Source: Planctomycetaceae bacterium (lineage in GTDB: Bacteria; Planctomycetota; Planctomycetia; Pirellulales; Thermoguttaceae). From it: a stretch of 33,789 nucleotides of DNA. Position numbers and translations under genes: made by a program. The stretch lies in the NCBI GenBank assembly GCA_003561895.1, contig PWXP01000566.1, positions 1 to 33,789 of the forward strand, given 5' to 3'. Below are positions 15,177-23,730 of this stretch, in pieces (position 1 is the stretch's first letter; every line of letters begins with the position of its first letter). The notes under the pieces were generated by a model. That model was not told the origin of the DNA. It did not search any database and worked only from the letters and a program-made list of their open reading frames with translations.

Positions 15177-15968
15177 TCAATCGAGTTCCTCGGCCGGCGG
15201 GGGCAACTCAAGCGGTGCCGGCACCCCCTGCCGTTGCGGCGGAAAATGCACCAGCGGCGGCGAGCCGAAAAGGAACTGGGCACTGACCTCTCGCGGATCG
15301 TCCGGCAGCCGGCCGCCCAGGCGAAGGATCGCCACGGGCCGGCCGAGCGTGTCGGCCACCGCGAGCGGGTCGCGGCGGGGGCCTGCGTCGAACCACCGGT
15401 GTTCCTCGGGATCCTCCCGCGCCGGCAAGGCGTTTCGCGGGTTCTCCAGGTAGATCACCCGCGTGACGAACTGCCCCGCCAGCGCCATGCGCAACTCCTC
15501 GAGCGTCAATTGCACGGGGATGGGGAACCGCAGTTCCTGGCCCCGCGGCGGATAGGTGCGATCGATGACCTCGACGGTCGGGAAAACTTCCAATCCCTCG
15601 GCGCCCCGAATGTGACTGACCTTCAGCCGGTACACTTGGCCGATGAGCATGCCCACCACTTGCGGCGTGGGGTCGGCGGGCTTGAAGCGCCCTCCGGCGG
15701 CCAGCGAAACCAAGGCCCCCGGAGGGGCCTTGATTTCCACTGGCTGAAAGTATCCGGGCAAGGGGCCGCCCCGCTGGAGTTGCCGGCTGCCAATCGCTCC
15801 CGGTGGCATTACACCCTGGTGCAGGTAATGGACGTCCGGCTGCTGGCCGAGCAACGCCGCGGTTTGCAGCCACAACACAACCATTACCCGTGCCGAAATG
15901 CCGACAACTCGCCCGCAGCTTGCCGAGGCCTCAGGTGCCGTACAGCGGTGCATGCGGATCATTGCCAC
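15177..15968 (-). CDS. Exported protein of unknown function, paralogue of the upstream lipoprotein
   Basis: The product has 263 residues. The start is the GTG at 15968, with 'AAGGAAG' eight bases upstream. An N-terminal hydrophobic stretch 'VVGISARVMVVLWLQTAAL' looks like a signal sequence or anchor. The core 'QVYRLKVSHIRGAEGLEVFP', 'TVEVIDRTYPP', 'IPVQLTLEELRMALAGQFVT' and 'RVIYLENP' aligns with the gene at 16218-17291 ('AIYRLKLTNIPGRPGVELYP', 'VLTGNFVTKVIYLPDP'), showing a shared domain of about 130 residues that I do not recognise. The C-terminus is Pro-rich. Its stop overlaps a possible TTG start of the next gene. It probably shares a transcript and a location with its neighbours at the envelope. 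Confidence 0.78.
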   Translation of the reverse strand: MAMIRMHRCTAPEASASCGRVVGISARVMVVLWLQTAALLGQQPDVHYLHQGVMPPGAIGSRQLQRGGPLPGYFQPVEIKAPPGALVSLAAGGRFKPADPTPQVVGMLIGQVYRLKVSHIRGAEGLEVFPTVEVIDRTYPPRGQELRFPIPVQLTLEELRMALAGQFVTRVIYLENPRNALPAREDPEEHRWFDAGPRRDPLAVADTLGRPVAILRLGGRLPDDPREVSAQFLFGSPPLVHFPPQRQGVPAPLELPPPAEELD

Positions 15969-16014
15969 GGACTAAACTTCCTTACGTCAAACGCCTTGGG
16001 TTTCGATGCTCGTC

Positions 16015-16161
16015 GGAGTTCACGCTTCAGCGTGTTGGTTGGAGTTCACGCTTCAGCGTGTTGGTTGGAGTTCACGCTTCAGCGTGTTGGTTGGAGTTCA
16101 CGCTTCAGCGTGTTATGCACGGCATGTACCGGATTCGCACGCTAAAGCGTGAACTCCAACC
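16015..16161. repeat. Tandem array of a 26-bp palindromic unit with one inverted copy, family E
   Basis: The unit 'ggagttcacgcttcagcgtg' plus 'ttggtt' is repeated at 16015, 16041, 16067 and 16093. The first three copies are complete and identical, and the fourth is cut to 22 bp. About 25 bp further, 'cacgctaaagcgtgaactcc' is an inverted copy, so the array can fold back on itself. Each unit also holds the small palindrome CACGCT-tc-AGCGTG. It lies between two minus-strand genes of the surface-protein cluster. Confidence 0.95.
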
Positions 16162-16217
16162 GGTTCTCTTGGGGCGGCTCTCGCGAGCGGCACCGGTCGC
16201 CTCCTCCGCGCTCCCGC

Positions 16218-17291
16218 TCAATGCGGCGCGGGGGAGAGGGCCGTGCCGGAGTCAGGGCAGACCGCCTGGCCTGGGAACGCACGCTCGACGATGCGCGCCC
16301 GGCTGGGCGGCTTCGGATAGCTGTACCCGGGACTCTGCCGCACGTTGATATCCACCTTGTCGGTCGGACCGGGGATCCGATGCGGTGTGCGATTCGTCAT
16401 TGTGTGCTTCTGGAGCCCGGCCGGGATGCCGTGGGGCACGTGCGGCGGGCCGGGAAGGCCGATCGGCGTGCCGGTCATCGGCATGCCGTACTGCGGACCG
16501 GTCACGCCGGAGATGTACGTGCTGGGCATGGTCGTCGGGTGGCCCGGCATGCCCATCGGAGGCGGCCCGCCCCCCATCACGGGATGGCCGGCGTGACCCC
16601 ACGCCTGCTCGTGGCCGGCGGGCATGACCTGCTCCTCGTCGAGAAACTCGCCGGGCATTTCCAGGTCTTTGTTGCCCAGGCGGGCAATGGCCAGGATCGA
16701 ACCCCGGCGGTCGGCCTCGACGATCGGGTCGACGCCCGGATCGAGCCGCGTACTCACGAGCGTTTCCACCCCGGCCAAGGCCAACTCCTGGTACTCGGGA
16801 TCAGGCAAGTAAATGACCTTGGTAACGAAGTTGCCGGTGAGCACCTGGTTGAAGTCCTCCTCGGTCCATTGGATCGGAATGGCGTTATGGGCAAGGAAGG
16901 CTTCCGTGCGCGGCATGGCGGGCCCGACCTCGATGGTCGGGTACAACTCCACACCCGGCCGCCCCGGAATATTCGTCAGTTTCAGCCGATAGATCGCCCC
17001 CTGGGCGAAGTTCTGCCGGCCGGGGATGATCAGCGGCTCGGAGTCGAACGCGCCGGGCACGGTCACGTCCCACTGCACCATGGCGCCCTCCGGCCCCACA
17101 AAGGTCAGTTGCGAGCTGGCCTGCACCATGGGCATACCCGGTTGGTGCATCATTACTCCCGGCCCGGGGCCGCCGACACCGGGCCCGGGCTCCATAAGCC
17201 TCTGGGCGGGCGGCAGATTGTGTCGGGCGGGTCCCGTACACCCGGTTGCCGCCAGCAAGGCCACTACGGATGCCACTACGGTTGTCCTCAT
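16218..17291 (-). CDS. Lipoprotein of unknown function with Met/Gly/Pro-rich C-terminus
   Basis: The product has 357 residues. The ATG at 17291 has 'AAGGGGG' eight bases upstream. The signal ends in the lipobox 'LLAATGC' (Cys18). A Gly/Pro-rich spacer follows, then the domain shared with the gene at 15177-15968 ('AIYRLKLTNIPGRPGVELYP', 'IQWTEEDFNQVLTGNFVTK', 'VIYLPDPEYQELALAGVETL', 'LAIARLGNKDLEMP'). The C-terminal ~110 residues are rich in Met, His, Gly and Pro ('MGGGPPPMGMPGHP', 'YGMPMTGTPIG'), suggesting a flexible, possibly metal-binding tail. The last residues may be an extension through eroded repeat DNA. It is the first gene of a likely three-gene operon. Confidence 0.8.
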   Translation of the reverse strand: MRTTVVASVVALLAATGCTGPARHNLPPAQRLMEPGPGVGGPGPGVMMHQPGMPMVQASSQLTFVGPEGAMVQWDVTVPGAFDSEPLIIPGRQNFAQGAIYRLKLTNIPGRPGVELYPTIEVGPAMPRTEAFLAHNAIPIQWTEEDFNQVLTGNFVTKVIYLPDPEYQELALAGVETLVSTRLDPGVDPIVEADRRGSILAIARLGNKDLEMPGEFLDEEQVMPAGHEQAWGHAGHPVMGGGPPPMGMPGHPTTMPSTYISGVTGPQYGMPMTGTPIGLPGPPHVPHGIPAGLQKHTMTNRTPHRIPGPTDKVDINVRQSPGYSYPKPPSRARIVERAFPGQAVCPDSGTALSPAPH

Positions 17292-17906
17292 TGCATTTTC
17301 CCCCTTGCGTTCGGCTCGCCTTCGGGCCGGATCGACCGCCCGCCCGTCGCGAACATGAGAAGTCTCTTATCCTCGGTGTCCGCCTCCGGGCGGAACATGA
17401 TCCCTAACCGGCCCAGTCCACCCCCGGCGGCGTCATCGCAGCCCGGGTATTGGATTGGGCGAACAGCCGCGGCAACGCGAAGTCCTGTCGCGCAGAGCAC
17501 CCGTTCTGAGGGTTATGGTCGGCCTGTTACAACGCGATTCTTTGGAAAATCCCGCAGAACCGTTAGAAAACGCCCAATTTGACGCAGGCTGCCCTCGGAA
17601 ACCCCCCATCCCGACTTGTTATCAGTGCCACTGGAGACGGGTAGCCGTTCACGCCGCCTGCCCACACCCTCCTTCGTCCCCGCCGGGCTCGCCCCGGCCG
17701 GTCCCATGACTGGCCAGCTACCACGCCGCCTGCCCCCTCGCGCCCTCGAGTTGCGAGTTTTTGGGGTTCTCCCGCCAGGAAGGTTGTGCTACGATCCCGG
17801 TTCGGTTCCTGGTCGGCTGCTGGCTCGAGAGGGCAGGCAGTCTTTTTCGCCGCGCGTTTTGGGCTGTGCGCCCCTGCGGCGGCAGCGGCGCCCGGAGGGC
17901 GGCTCC
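17292..17906. other. Divergent intergenic region, no gene recognised
   Basis: About 615 bp separates the divergent lipoprotein genes at 17291 (-) and 17907 (+). The track extends the plus-strand ORF back to a TTG at 17616 and adds others, but the translations are Arg/Pro-rich without family features. The region should contain promoters for both genes, and none was clear enough to annotate. Confidence 0.45.
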
Positions 17907-18740
17907 TTGCGTTTCGTCGCCTTTGCACTCCTGTTGATGGCCGGCTGGGGCTGCTCCGCCCTACCCACCCGCCCGCTCTCATTACCCGGCCGCTACACCC
18001 TGGTCCGCGAGCCGCTGGTCGTTTACAGCGACTTTCCCATCGAGTCGCACCACCGGCTACTCGATGAGTTGGTGGCGCGTCGCTCCGACATCCGCCGGGT
18101 TCTCGACCTGCCCTATTCCGACGAGCGCGTGCACGTCTACCTGTTCGAAAGCACGGATCGGTTCAACCGCTTCATGCGGTTGTACCATCCGCAAATGCCG
18201 GCCCGTCGGGCATTCTTCCTGGAGACCGAAACGCGGTTGCTCATCTACGCTCAGTGGGGCGACCGCGTGGCCGAGGACCTGCGCCACGAGGCCACCCACG
18301 CCTACCTGCACGCGGTGGTGCCCAATCTTCCGCTGTGGCTCGACGAGGGCCTGGCCGAATACTTCGAGGTGCCCCGGGGCTACGGGGGCTTGAACCGCGA
18401 GAACCTCGAGGCCGTGCTGGCGCACATCGAGCGGGGAGAATGGAACCCGGACCTCAGGGGGCTCGAGCAGCTCGCCCCGACCGACGACATGACGCACGAC
18501 GAATACGCCGAGGCATGGGCGTGGGTCCATTTCCTGCTGCACGGGGGCGCGGGAGGCGACACGCTCGTGCGCGACTACCTTGCCGACCTCCGCGGCGACG
18601 CCGCCGTGGAGCCGCTCTCGCACCGGCTGGCACGGATCGTCGCTTCGCCCGAGGAAGCGCTCAACGGCCATCTTCGGCAACTCGCGGCCCTCACCACGTT
18701 GCCCACAACGTGCCCGACCGGCCAACCTCCGAGGCGGTAG
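17907..18740 (+). CDS. DUF1570 HExxH metallopeptidase-like lipoprotein
   Basis: The TTG at 17907 is chosen over the track start because 'GGAGG' lies eight bases before it and it opens directly onto a signal sequence, 'RFVAFALLLMAGWGC', with a lipobox-like end at Cys16. The domain reads 'YSDFPIESHHRLLDELVARR', 'VHVYLFESTDRFNRFM', 'RRAFFLETETRLLIYAQWG'. The zinc motif 'HEATHAYLH' (HExxH at about 127-131) is followed by 'LPLWLDEGLAEYFE', the third-ligand Glu region. This is the DUF1570 arrangement common in planctomycetes, probably an envelope peptidase. The last ~15 residues (about 'LPTTCPTGQPPRR') abut a truncated phosphatase gene, so the C-terminus may have been altered by a deletion. Confidence 0.85.
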   Translation: MRFVAFALLLMAGWGCSALPTRPLSLPGRYTLVREPLVVYSDFPIESHHRLLDELVARRSDIRRVLDLPYSDERVHVYLFESTDRFNRFMRLYHPQMPARRAFFLETETRLLIYAQWGDRVAEDLRHEATHAYLHAVVPNLPLWLDEGLAEYFEVPRGYGGLNRENLEAVLAHIERGEWNPDLRGLEQLAPTDDMTHDEYAEAWAWVHFLLHGGAGGDTLVRDYLADLRGDAAVEPLSHRLARIVASPEEALNGHLRQLAALTTLPTTCPTGQPPRR

Positions 18741-18744
18741 GCCG

Positions 18745-18931
18745 GGGCCGTTTCCATGGCTCGGCGGAGCCGGCTGAAATAAATCGCGTGGACCGGCTCG
18801 CCGGCCAGGGCTTCGGCCGCGGCGTCGCTTTGCCGCCGACCCAACTCGGAAAGGGGAACGTCCGACTGGCCCTGGATGCGGCCCTCGGCGTTGTACGCGC
18901 TCTCTCCATGGCGAACAAAGTACAACAGCAT
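18745..18931 (-). pseudogene. Histidine phosphatase (phosphoglycerate mutase-like), N-terminal fragment
   Basis: Reading the minus strand from the ATG at 18931 gives a typical N-terminus: 'LLYFVRHGESAYNAEGRIQG' with the phosphohistidine motif RHGE, 'DVPLSELGRRQSDAAAEAL', and 'IYFSRLRRAMETA' with the second-site Arg region. Similarity then stops. The frame runs on as an unrelated tail antisense to the 3' end of the DUF1570 gene. The family is normally about 200 residues, and only about 62 are present. The essential C-terminal His/Glu motifs are lost, so a functional enzyme is not expected. The break falls within a few bases of the neighbouring gene's stop codon. Confidence 0.8.
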
Positions 18932-19088
18932 GGTTTCTGTGCAGGATGACGGCCGCCGTCGTTCGCGGACGATCTGCAGTGCCGGCCCTCAGCTAGTTCA
19001 GGCCGGTTTCCGCAGGGCGACGGTCGACGGGCTTCGACATAGGGCGTATCCGGCGGAGTGGCCGCAGAACTCGTCGAAGCTCACAATT

Positions 19089-19967
19089 TCAGCATTCCAT
19101 GGCCCGCCCGGCGGCCCGCCGGTAGCCTTCAACGGCGATGCGCCCGGGTCGAATGTCGACGATCGCGTAGGCATTGTTTTCCGGCCCGGAGCCTTCGACC
19201 ATCGCCCGGAGCGTATAGTAGTGGATGCCCTCGATCCGGCGGTACGAGCCCGAGTGATGATGCCCTTGGAACACGGCCAGCGTATTGCCCGACGCTTCGA
19301 GCGCCTTTCGGACGTCGGCGGCGTTGTTGACGTAAATGCTCCCTTCGCCGTCGAGGAGTTGGTGTAAGAATATGATGGCGGGCTTCTGCGCCGCGTCGAG
19401 GTCCTGCTTTAGCCAGTCGATTTGATCGGGGGGGATATTGGCGTCGGTCCAGCGGAAATTGCCCCGGTCGTAGGGGGCGCCGTCGGCGCGGAAGTTGGGA
19501 TCGAGCACGACAAAGTGCAGCCCGCCCCGGTCGAACGAATAGAACGAGCGATCCGGATCGATGCCCGTGTTCTCGATCTGCCCGAGCACCTGCGGTTTGG
19601 ACAGCGCGTCCATGTTATGGTTGCCCAGTGCGTGGTAGCGCGGGCCGGCGAAGCGGGCGAACTCGGCCTCGATGTCGGCCAGGTAACGCAAGGCGTCGTC
19701 TTCGGCCGGTTTGCGCGCGCCGTCGTTGAAGTCGCCCAGTTCGACCAGTAGCGCGACCTCCGCGTCGTTCATCCGGTCGACACATTCGCGCATCTTGGCA
19801 ACCGACTCGCGGTAGTGCCGATTGCCGCGCGATGCGTAGTCGGCGTAATGCGAGTCGGTCAACATGCCGAACCGGAGGCGCCCGCTGCCGGCGCCGCGCG
19901 CCCAGCCGGGGGTGGCCAGGACGGCCAGCGAGGTTAAGACAAACTTGCGGCGGGTGAACTGAGGCAT
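19089..19967 (-). CDS. Exported calcineurin-like metallophosphoesterase
   Basis: The protein has 292 residues. The N-terminus 'FTRRKFVLTSLAVLATPGWA' has an RR-K-F pattern followed by a hydrophobic run, fitting a Tat signal peptide, so the enzyme probably folds with its metals before export. The metal-ligand motifs of the family follow in order: 'GMLTDSHYAD' (Asp38/His40), 'VELGDFND', 'HALGNHNMD' (GNH), 'IIFLHQLL' and 'VFQGHHHSG' (GHxH). It resembles planctomycete alkaline phosphatase or phosphodiesterase homologues, and the substrate is unknown. A family A repeat separates it from the upstream PQQ gene, so an independent promoter is likely. Confidence 0.93.
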   Translation of the reverse strand: MPQFTRRKFVLTSLAVLATPGWARGAGSGRLRFGMLTDSHYADYASRGNRHYRESVAKMRECVDRMNDAEVALLVELGDFNDGARKPAEDDALRYLADIEAEFARFAGPRYHALGNHNMDALSKPQVLGQIENTGIDPDRSFYSFDRGGLHFVVLDPNFRADGAPYDRGNFRWTDANIPPDQIDWLKQDLDAAQKPAIIFLHQLLDGEGSIYVNNAADVRKALEASGNTLAVFQGHHHSGSYRRIEGIHYYTLRAMVEGSGPENNAYAIVDIRPGRIAVEGYRRAAGRAMEC

Positions 19968-19992
19968 GGCAGTCTTGTCAATGCTCGGCTAA

Positions 19993-20055
19993 CGTGGGAG
20001 AGGCTTCCAGCCTGTCCTTTCCGACCGGAAGGCCGACAGGCTGGAAGCATCCCAC
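19993..20055. repeat. Dispersed palindromic repeat, family A, copy 2
   Basis: The left arm 'cgtgggagaggcttccagcc' and the right arm 'gacaggctggaagcatccca' repeat the arms seen at 873-929, with a few base changes and a different loop. It lies in the 106-bp gap between two minus-strand genes. Confidence 0.85.
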
Positions 20056-20073
20056 CTTTCATGCCGCGCCACG

Positions 20074-23000
20074 TTATTGCGCGGCGGCAACGGTTGCCAG
20101 GTCGACGGCAACGATTTCGAGGCCGTTGATCATGGGCCCGAGTTCCGAACCGTCCGACTTGCGCAACTCGATGGTGATCCGTTCGTCGGCTCGGACGGTC
20201 AATTCCTTGACGGCGCCGCGGAAGCAGCCCCCCGTCTCGGCAACGATGTCGAACTCGCTGAGGACCTCCTCGCCGTCGATCAGCACGTCGAACACGCGCT
20301 GGCCGGGTTCCACGCCGTCGGCGAGTTCGGCGAAGTGGAGGCGAACGGTATAATCGCCCTCGACCACCTCGTCGATCCGGATGCGCTCCTCTTCGTCGGC
20401 CTCGCGGGCCGAGGCGGCCACCCAGGCCAACGAGGCGCCGGCATCGGCGATGGCCGATGCGTGGCGGCGGTGCGTGCCCGAGGCGTCGTGCCATACCCTG
20501 CCGGCGTCGTCGACCCGTCGTCCCGGGGCGCCGAAGTTCACGCCGTGCCCTTCCGGGTCGGGCCGGGAGGCGTGGTAGCGGGTCCAGAACTCGATGTTCG
20601 GGTCGCCCGGCATGTGCACCAGCGCCAGCGAGGTCTGCTGCGCGTAACTGCACGTGCAGCTTCGGGTGTAGTCGAGCGCGTTGAGCACGCCGTCGGCGGC
20701 GAGCATGTTGGGGGTGCACCCGGCGCGGAACCCGCCCAGGGTGCCGGTGCCGCTGTCGTGCTCGAGGTCGAAGAAGCCCGCATACCCGGTGCGATACAGC
20801 AGCAGGTTATCGCTGGCGTTGAGCGTATTGCAGCCGTAGCGGCGCCGGTAGCTCCAGTCGTCCTCCCTGCCGGTGTGCGGCTGCTCGCGCGTCCACCGCT
20901 CGCCGGTCAGCAACGAGATGGCGTTGCCGGGCCGGCCGGGGATGAGCATTTCGCCGCGGAGCGCGGCGGGCAGGACGAAGCGCCCGCCTTGCCAAAGGAT
21001 TTCGCCGTCGTCGGCGCGTCGGGCGGTGATGTTGCGGGGCTCGTCGCCCAGCCGGCGGCGCAGGTCCTGGCTGCCGCCTTCGATGAGGATGTCGTGCTCT
21101 TCGCTGTACAGCAGGAACGTGCCGAACACGTTACTGTCGGTCCGCCAGCGCTCTTCGCCGGTTCGCAGATCGAGGGCCAAGACCACCGAGGGCTCGTCGG
21201 AGTCGGCGCCTCGGCGCGCGAGTTGCTTCACCGCGTTTTCCGAAAGGCCGTCGATGACGAAGACCGTATCGCCGTTGCTGATAATGGCGTTGTGCCGGAA
21301 GCCGATGTTCGCCTCCCGTTCCCAGCGGACCTCGCCGTCGCGGCGGTCCATCACCACCAGCCGCCGGCTCGACGTCCCGCTGTAGCTGTCGGTCCAGCCC
21401 AGGTTCTGGTCCTCGAAGATGTGCGGCTCATTCGTGGTGACCAGGAAATCGCCCTGTACGCTCACGTGGCCCCAATCGGGCGCGTCGTCGTCGTACAGTT
21501 CGGCCACGGAACGGCCGGGCAGCGAGAACTCGCCGATCGTTTCGCCGGTGGCCGGGTCGAGCCGCTGGATGCGACCCTCGTAACGCAAATAGATGCTGTC
21601 GGAAAGTGTGACGAACGGGCTGCCGATGTACGTGGCGCCGGGGATGTTCGACATGTACACTTCCCTTCCCCTCGCCCAACGCCGTTCGAGATCGAGGTTG
21701 GTGAACGGGTGGCCGATGCCCGGAAAATCCCGCTCCCAAAGCTGGCGGCCGGTGTACACGCAGCGGGCGCCGACGGTTTCGACGCCCAGGAACACCTGGC
21801 GCCCGGCGATGACCTGGGGCCGCGGTCCGCCCGAGTGGCGCGGGAGGATATTGTGGTTGTTGGGCCCGCCGAACCACAGCACGCCCAGCGGCAGCCGCAC
21901 GCGCCGGTCGCGCGAGAGCAGCGTATTGGCCGCGTCGTGGTGCTGATGGGTCCACTGGCCCGCGCCGGTCAAGGGGCCGCCCCGCTTTGCGAACAGATGA
22001 TTGCGCCGGCTTTCCACGGAAACCTGATCGACTTCGGCCTCGGCCAGTGCGTCGGCCAGATCCGACTCGGAGACCGTCGCGCCGCCCAGCCAGGCCACGC
22101 CGCCGTAGGGGCGCAGCCGGTCGAGCATCGCGGCCATCGCGGCCGCGTCGCCGCCGATTCCCGCCGCGCGGGCGTCCTCGCTCACCACCAGGCTGAACAG
22201 GTAGGGTTGCACGGAAAACGCGGCCGGGTCGGCCTCGATGACCGCGGCTCGCCGCCCCGACATGCCGCTCGCCGCCAACTCGTCGCGCAGCGCCCGCACA
22301 CGGGCGGCGTCGCCTTCGGCCACCACGACGTGCAGGTCGCTTTGTGTCAGCAGTTCGCGCAGCAGGTCGCCGGAACCGGCGCCCAGCACGAGGGCATATC
22401 CCGCCGACTCGCCGAGTTGTTCGAGCAGGTCGCCGGCGGTTTGCTCCCAATCGTCGGAGCGCGGTTCCAGGGAAACCGGGCTGTATTCGTGTCGCGCGGG
22501 TTCCTCCACCTCGTCCGGGCCGAAGCAATACAGCTTCCCGCACTTGGTCGTCACGAACAGGCGGTCGCGGGCGGCCAGCTTGTAGAAGACGTCGCCGTCG
22601 ATTTCGTCGGACAGGGCGCCGACGCGACCGCGCAACATGTCGTTGCGCCGCATCCCCATGCCGCCGCCGCCGACGGCATGGACGGCGTAGTTGCCCCGGC
22701 CCTTGCGGCCGCGATAGTCGGAACGGGTAACCCTGCCCGTCTGCCGGTCGAGATGGACCGGGTTCGGGCCCCTCCCGGCGGAAACGACCAGTTGATCTTC
22801 GCCGGCGGCGATGTAACCCTGCGGCGAAAGACCGCCGTAGCCGTCGGCGCCGCCGTGGGGCAGCGCCACGTAGTCGGAACTAGTCGTGTCGTTCACCCAC
22901 ACCACCTCGCCGCTTTCGGCGTCGAGCGCGTAGATGAACACCCCGTGCAGCGGCCAGATGCCGGCGGCGAAGTAGACGGTGCCGTCCTTGATGACCGGTC

Positions 23001-23559
23001 CGCCGCGGGCCGCCCAGAAGTTGATGATCCGCTCGTTGCCCAGCAGCCGATGGTCAGACGGGCCGGCGCGGAACTTCCACACCAGTTCGCCGTCTTCGGC
23101 CCCGACGCAGTACAGGTGGCCGTCGTCGGAGATGAAATACACCCGGCCGTCGAACGCCGCCGGGGCCAGCCGCACGGGGCCGTCGGTGTAGAATCGCCAC
23201 AACTCAGCGCCCTCGTCGATACTGTACGCGGTGACGCTGTCGGTGACGTTCGAGGGGACGAAAATCCGCTCGCCCATGACCACGGGGGCGTAGGAAACAT
23301 CGAATTCGAGCTTACCCCGGTCGTCCCATTGGTGGGGCCAAGCCCGTTTAGGTTCGGGGAGTTCGCGCACCCACTGCAAGTGGAGATCTTCGGCAAGCTC
23401 CAGCGACGTTCCCGCACTTCGGGCGGCGTCGTACCGCCACATGGGCCAGTCGGCGTCGTCCGCTGCGCGCGAACGGTTGGCGCCAGAGGCCAGGATCCAC
23501 ACAAACCCCAGGCACAGCAGGGGAAGGGTGTTTTTCAGGGTTTTCCAACATTTCTTCAT
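20074..23559 (-). CDS. Exported PQQ-type beta-propeller with embedded Rossmann methyltransferase-like domain and malectin-like C-terminus
   Basis: The ATG at 23559 (TAAGGAG about ten bases upstream) opens a Sec signal, 'TLPLLCLGFVWILASG'. The track's start at 23859 only adds unrelated residues. The product has 1161 aa. Residues about 35-350 are PQQ/BamB-like propeller blades ('ADWPMWRYDAARSAG', 'ELWRFYTDGPVRLAP', 'LYCVGAEDGELVWKF'). Residues about 375-520 read 'GYALVLGAGSGDLLRELLTQ' and 'LHVVVAEGDAARVRALRDEL', a class I SAM-methyltransferase-like Rossmann fold. Propeller blades return from about 535 ('GVLWFGGPNNHNILPRHSGG', 'LVVMDRRDGEVRWERE'). From about 1015 the sequence reads 'DYTVRLHFAEL', 'GQRVFDVLIDGEEV' and 'ITIELRKSDG', typical of malectin-type carbohydrate-binding domains. 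It is probably a periplasmic or surface protein. Its activity is unknown. Confidence 0.9.
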   Translation of the reverse strand: MKKCWKTLKNTLPLLCLGFVWILASGANRSRAADDADWPMWRYDAARSAGTSLELAEDLHLQWVRELPEPKRAWPHQWDDRGKLEFDVSYAPVVMGERIFVPSNVTDSVTAYSIDEGAELWRFYTDGPVRLAPAAFDGRVYFISDDGHLYCVGAEDGELVWKFRAGPSDHRLLGNERIINFWAARGGPVIKDGTVYFAAGIWPLHGVFIYALDAESGEVVWVNDTTSSDYVALPHGGADGYGGLSPQGYIAAGEDQLVVSAGRGPNPVHLDRQTGRVTRSDYRGRKGRGNYAVHAVGGGGMGMRRNDMLRGRVGALSDEIDGDVFYKLAARDRLFVTTKCGKLYCFGPDEVEEPARHEYSPVSLEPRSDDWEQTAGDLLEQLGESAGYALVLGAGSGDLLRELLTQSDLHVVVAEGDAARVRALRDELAASGMSGRRAAVIEADPAAFSVQPYLFSLVVSEDARAAGIGGDAAAMAAMLDRLRPYGGVAWLGGATVSESDLADALAEAEVDQVSVESRRNHLFAKRGGPLTGAGQWTHQHHDAANTLLSRDRRVRLPLGVLWFGGPNNHNILPRHSGGPRPQVIAGRQVFLGVETVGARCVYTGRQLWERDFPGIGHPFTNLDLERRWARGREVYMSNIPGATYIGSPFVTLSDSIYLRYEGRIQRLDPATGETIGEFSLPGRSVAELYDDDAPDWGHVSVQGDFLVTTNEPHIFEDQNLGWTDSYSGTSSRRLVVMDRRDGEVRWEREANIGFRHNAIISNGDTVFVIDGLSENAVKQLARRGADSDEPSVVLALDLRTGEERWRTDSNVFGTFLLYSEEHDILIEGGSQDLRRRLGDEPRNITARRADDGEILWQGGRFVLPAALRGEMLIPGRPGNAISLLTGERWTREQPHTGREDDWSYRRRYGCNTLNASDNLLLYRTGYAGFFDLEHDSGTGTLGGFRAGCTPNMLAADGVLNALDYTRSCTCSYAQQTSLALVHMPGDPNIEFWTRYHASRPDPEGHGVNFGAPGRRVDDAGRVWHDASGTHRRHASAIADAGASLAWVAASAREADEEERIRIDEVVEGDYTVRLHFAELADGVEPGQRVFDVLIDGEEVLSEFDIVAETGGCFRGAVKELTVRADERITIELRKSDGSELGPMINGLEIVAVDLATVAAAQ

Positions 23560-23730
23560 CGGACCGGTACTCCTTACTTCGAGGGGGGAATGTTCGGGCC
23601 GGGCGGGGGTGGCAACTCGCACCGAGCCGGGCCCAGTCTGTTGGCAGCCACTTTGCAATATATCACATCGCACCGCCGTCGGCAAACCCGCTTCCATCCC
23701 GGCAACCGTTCCTAGAAATGGAAGGGCCGT

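Noticed and set aside
16015-16161. CRISPR-like array
   Set aside because: The 26-bp palindromic units follow each other without unique spacers, and there are no cas genes. It is a tandem REP-like repeat.
20077-23715. 1212-aa plus-strand ORF
   Set aside because: Mirror frame of the PQQ fusion gene. It is Arg/Val/Gly-rich with no domain motif, while the minus strand has signal peptide, Shine-Dalgarno and clear domains.
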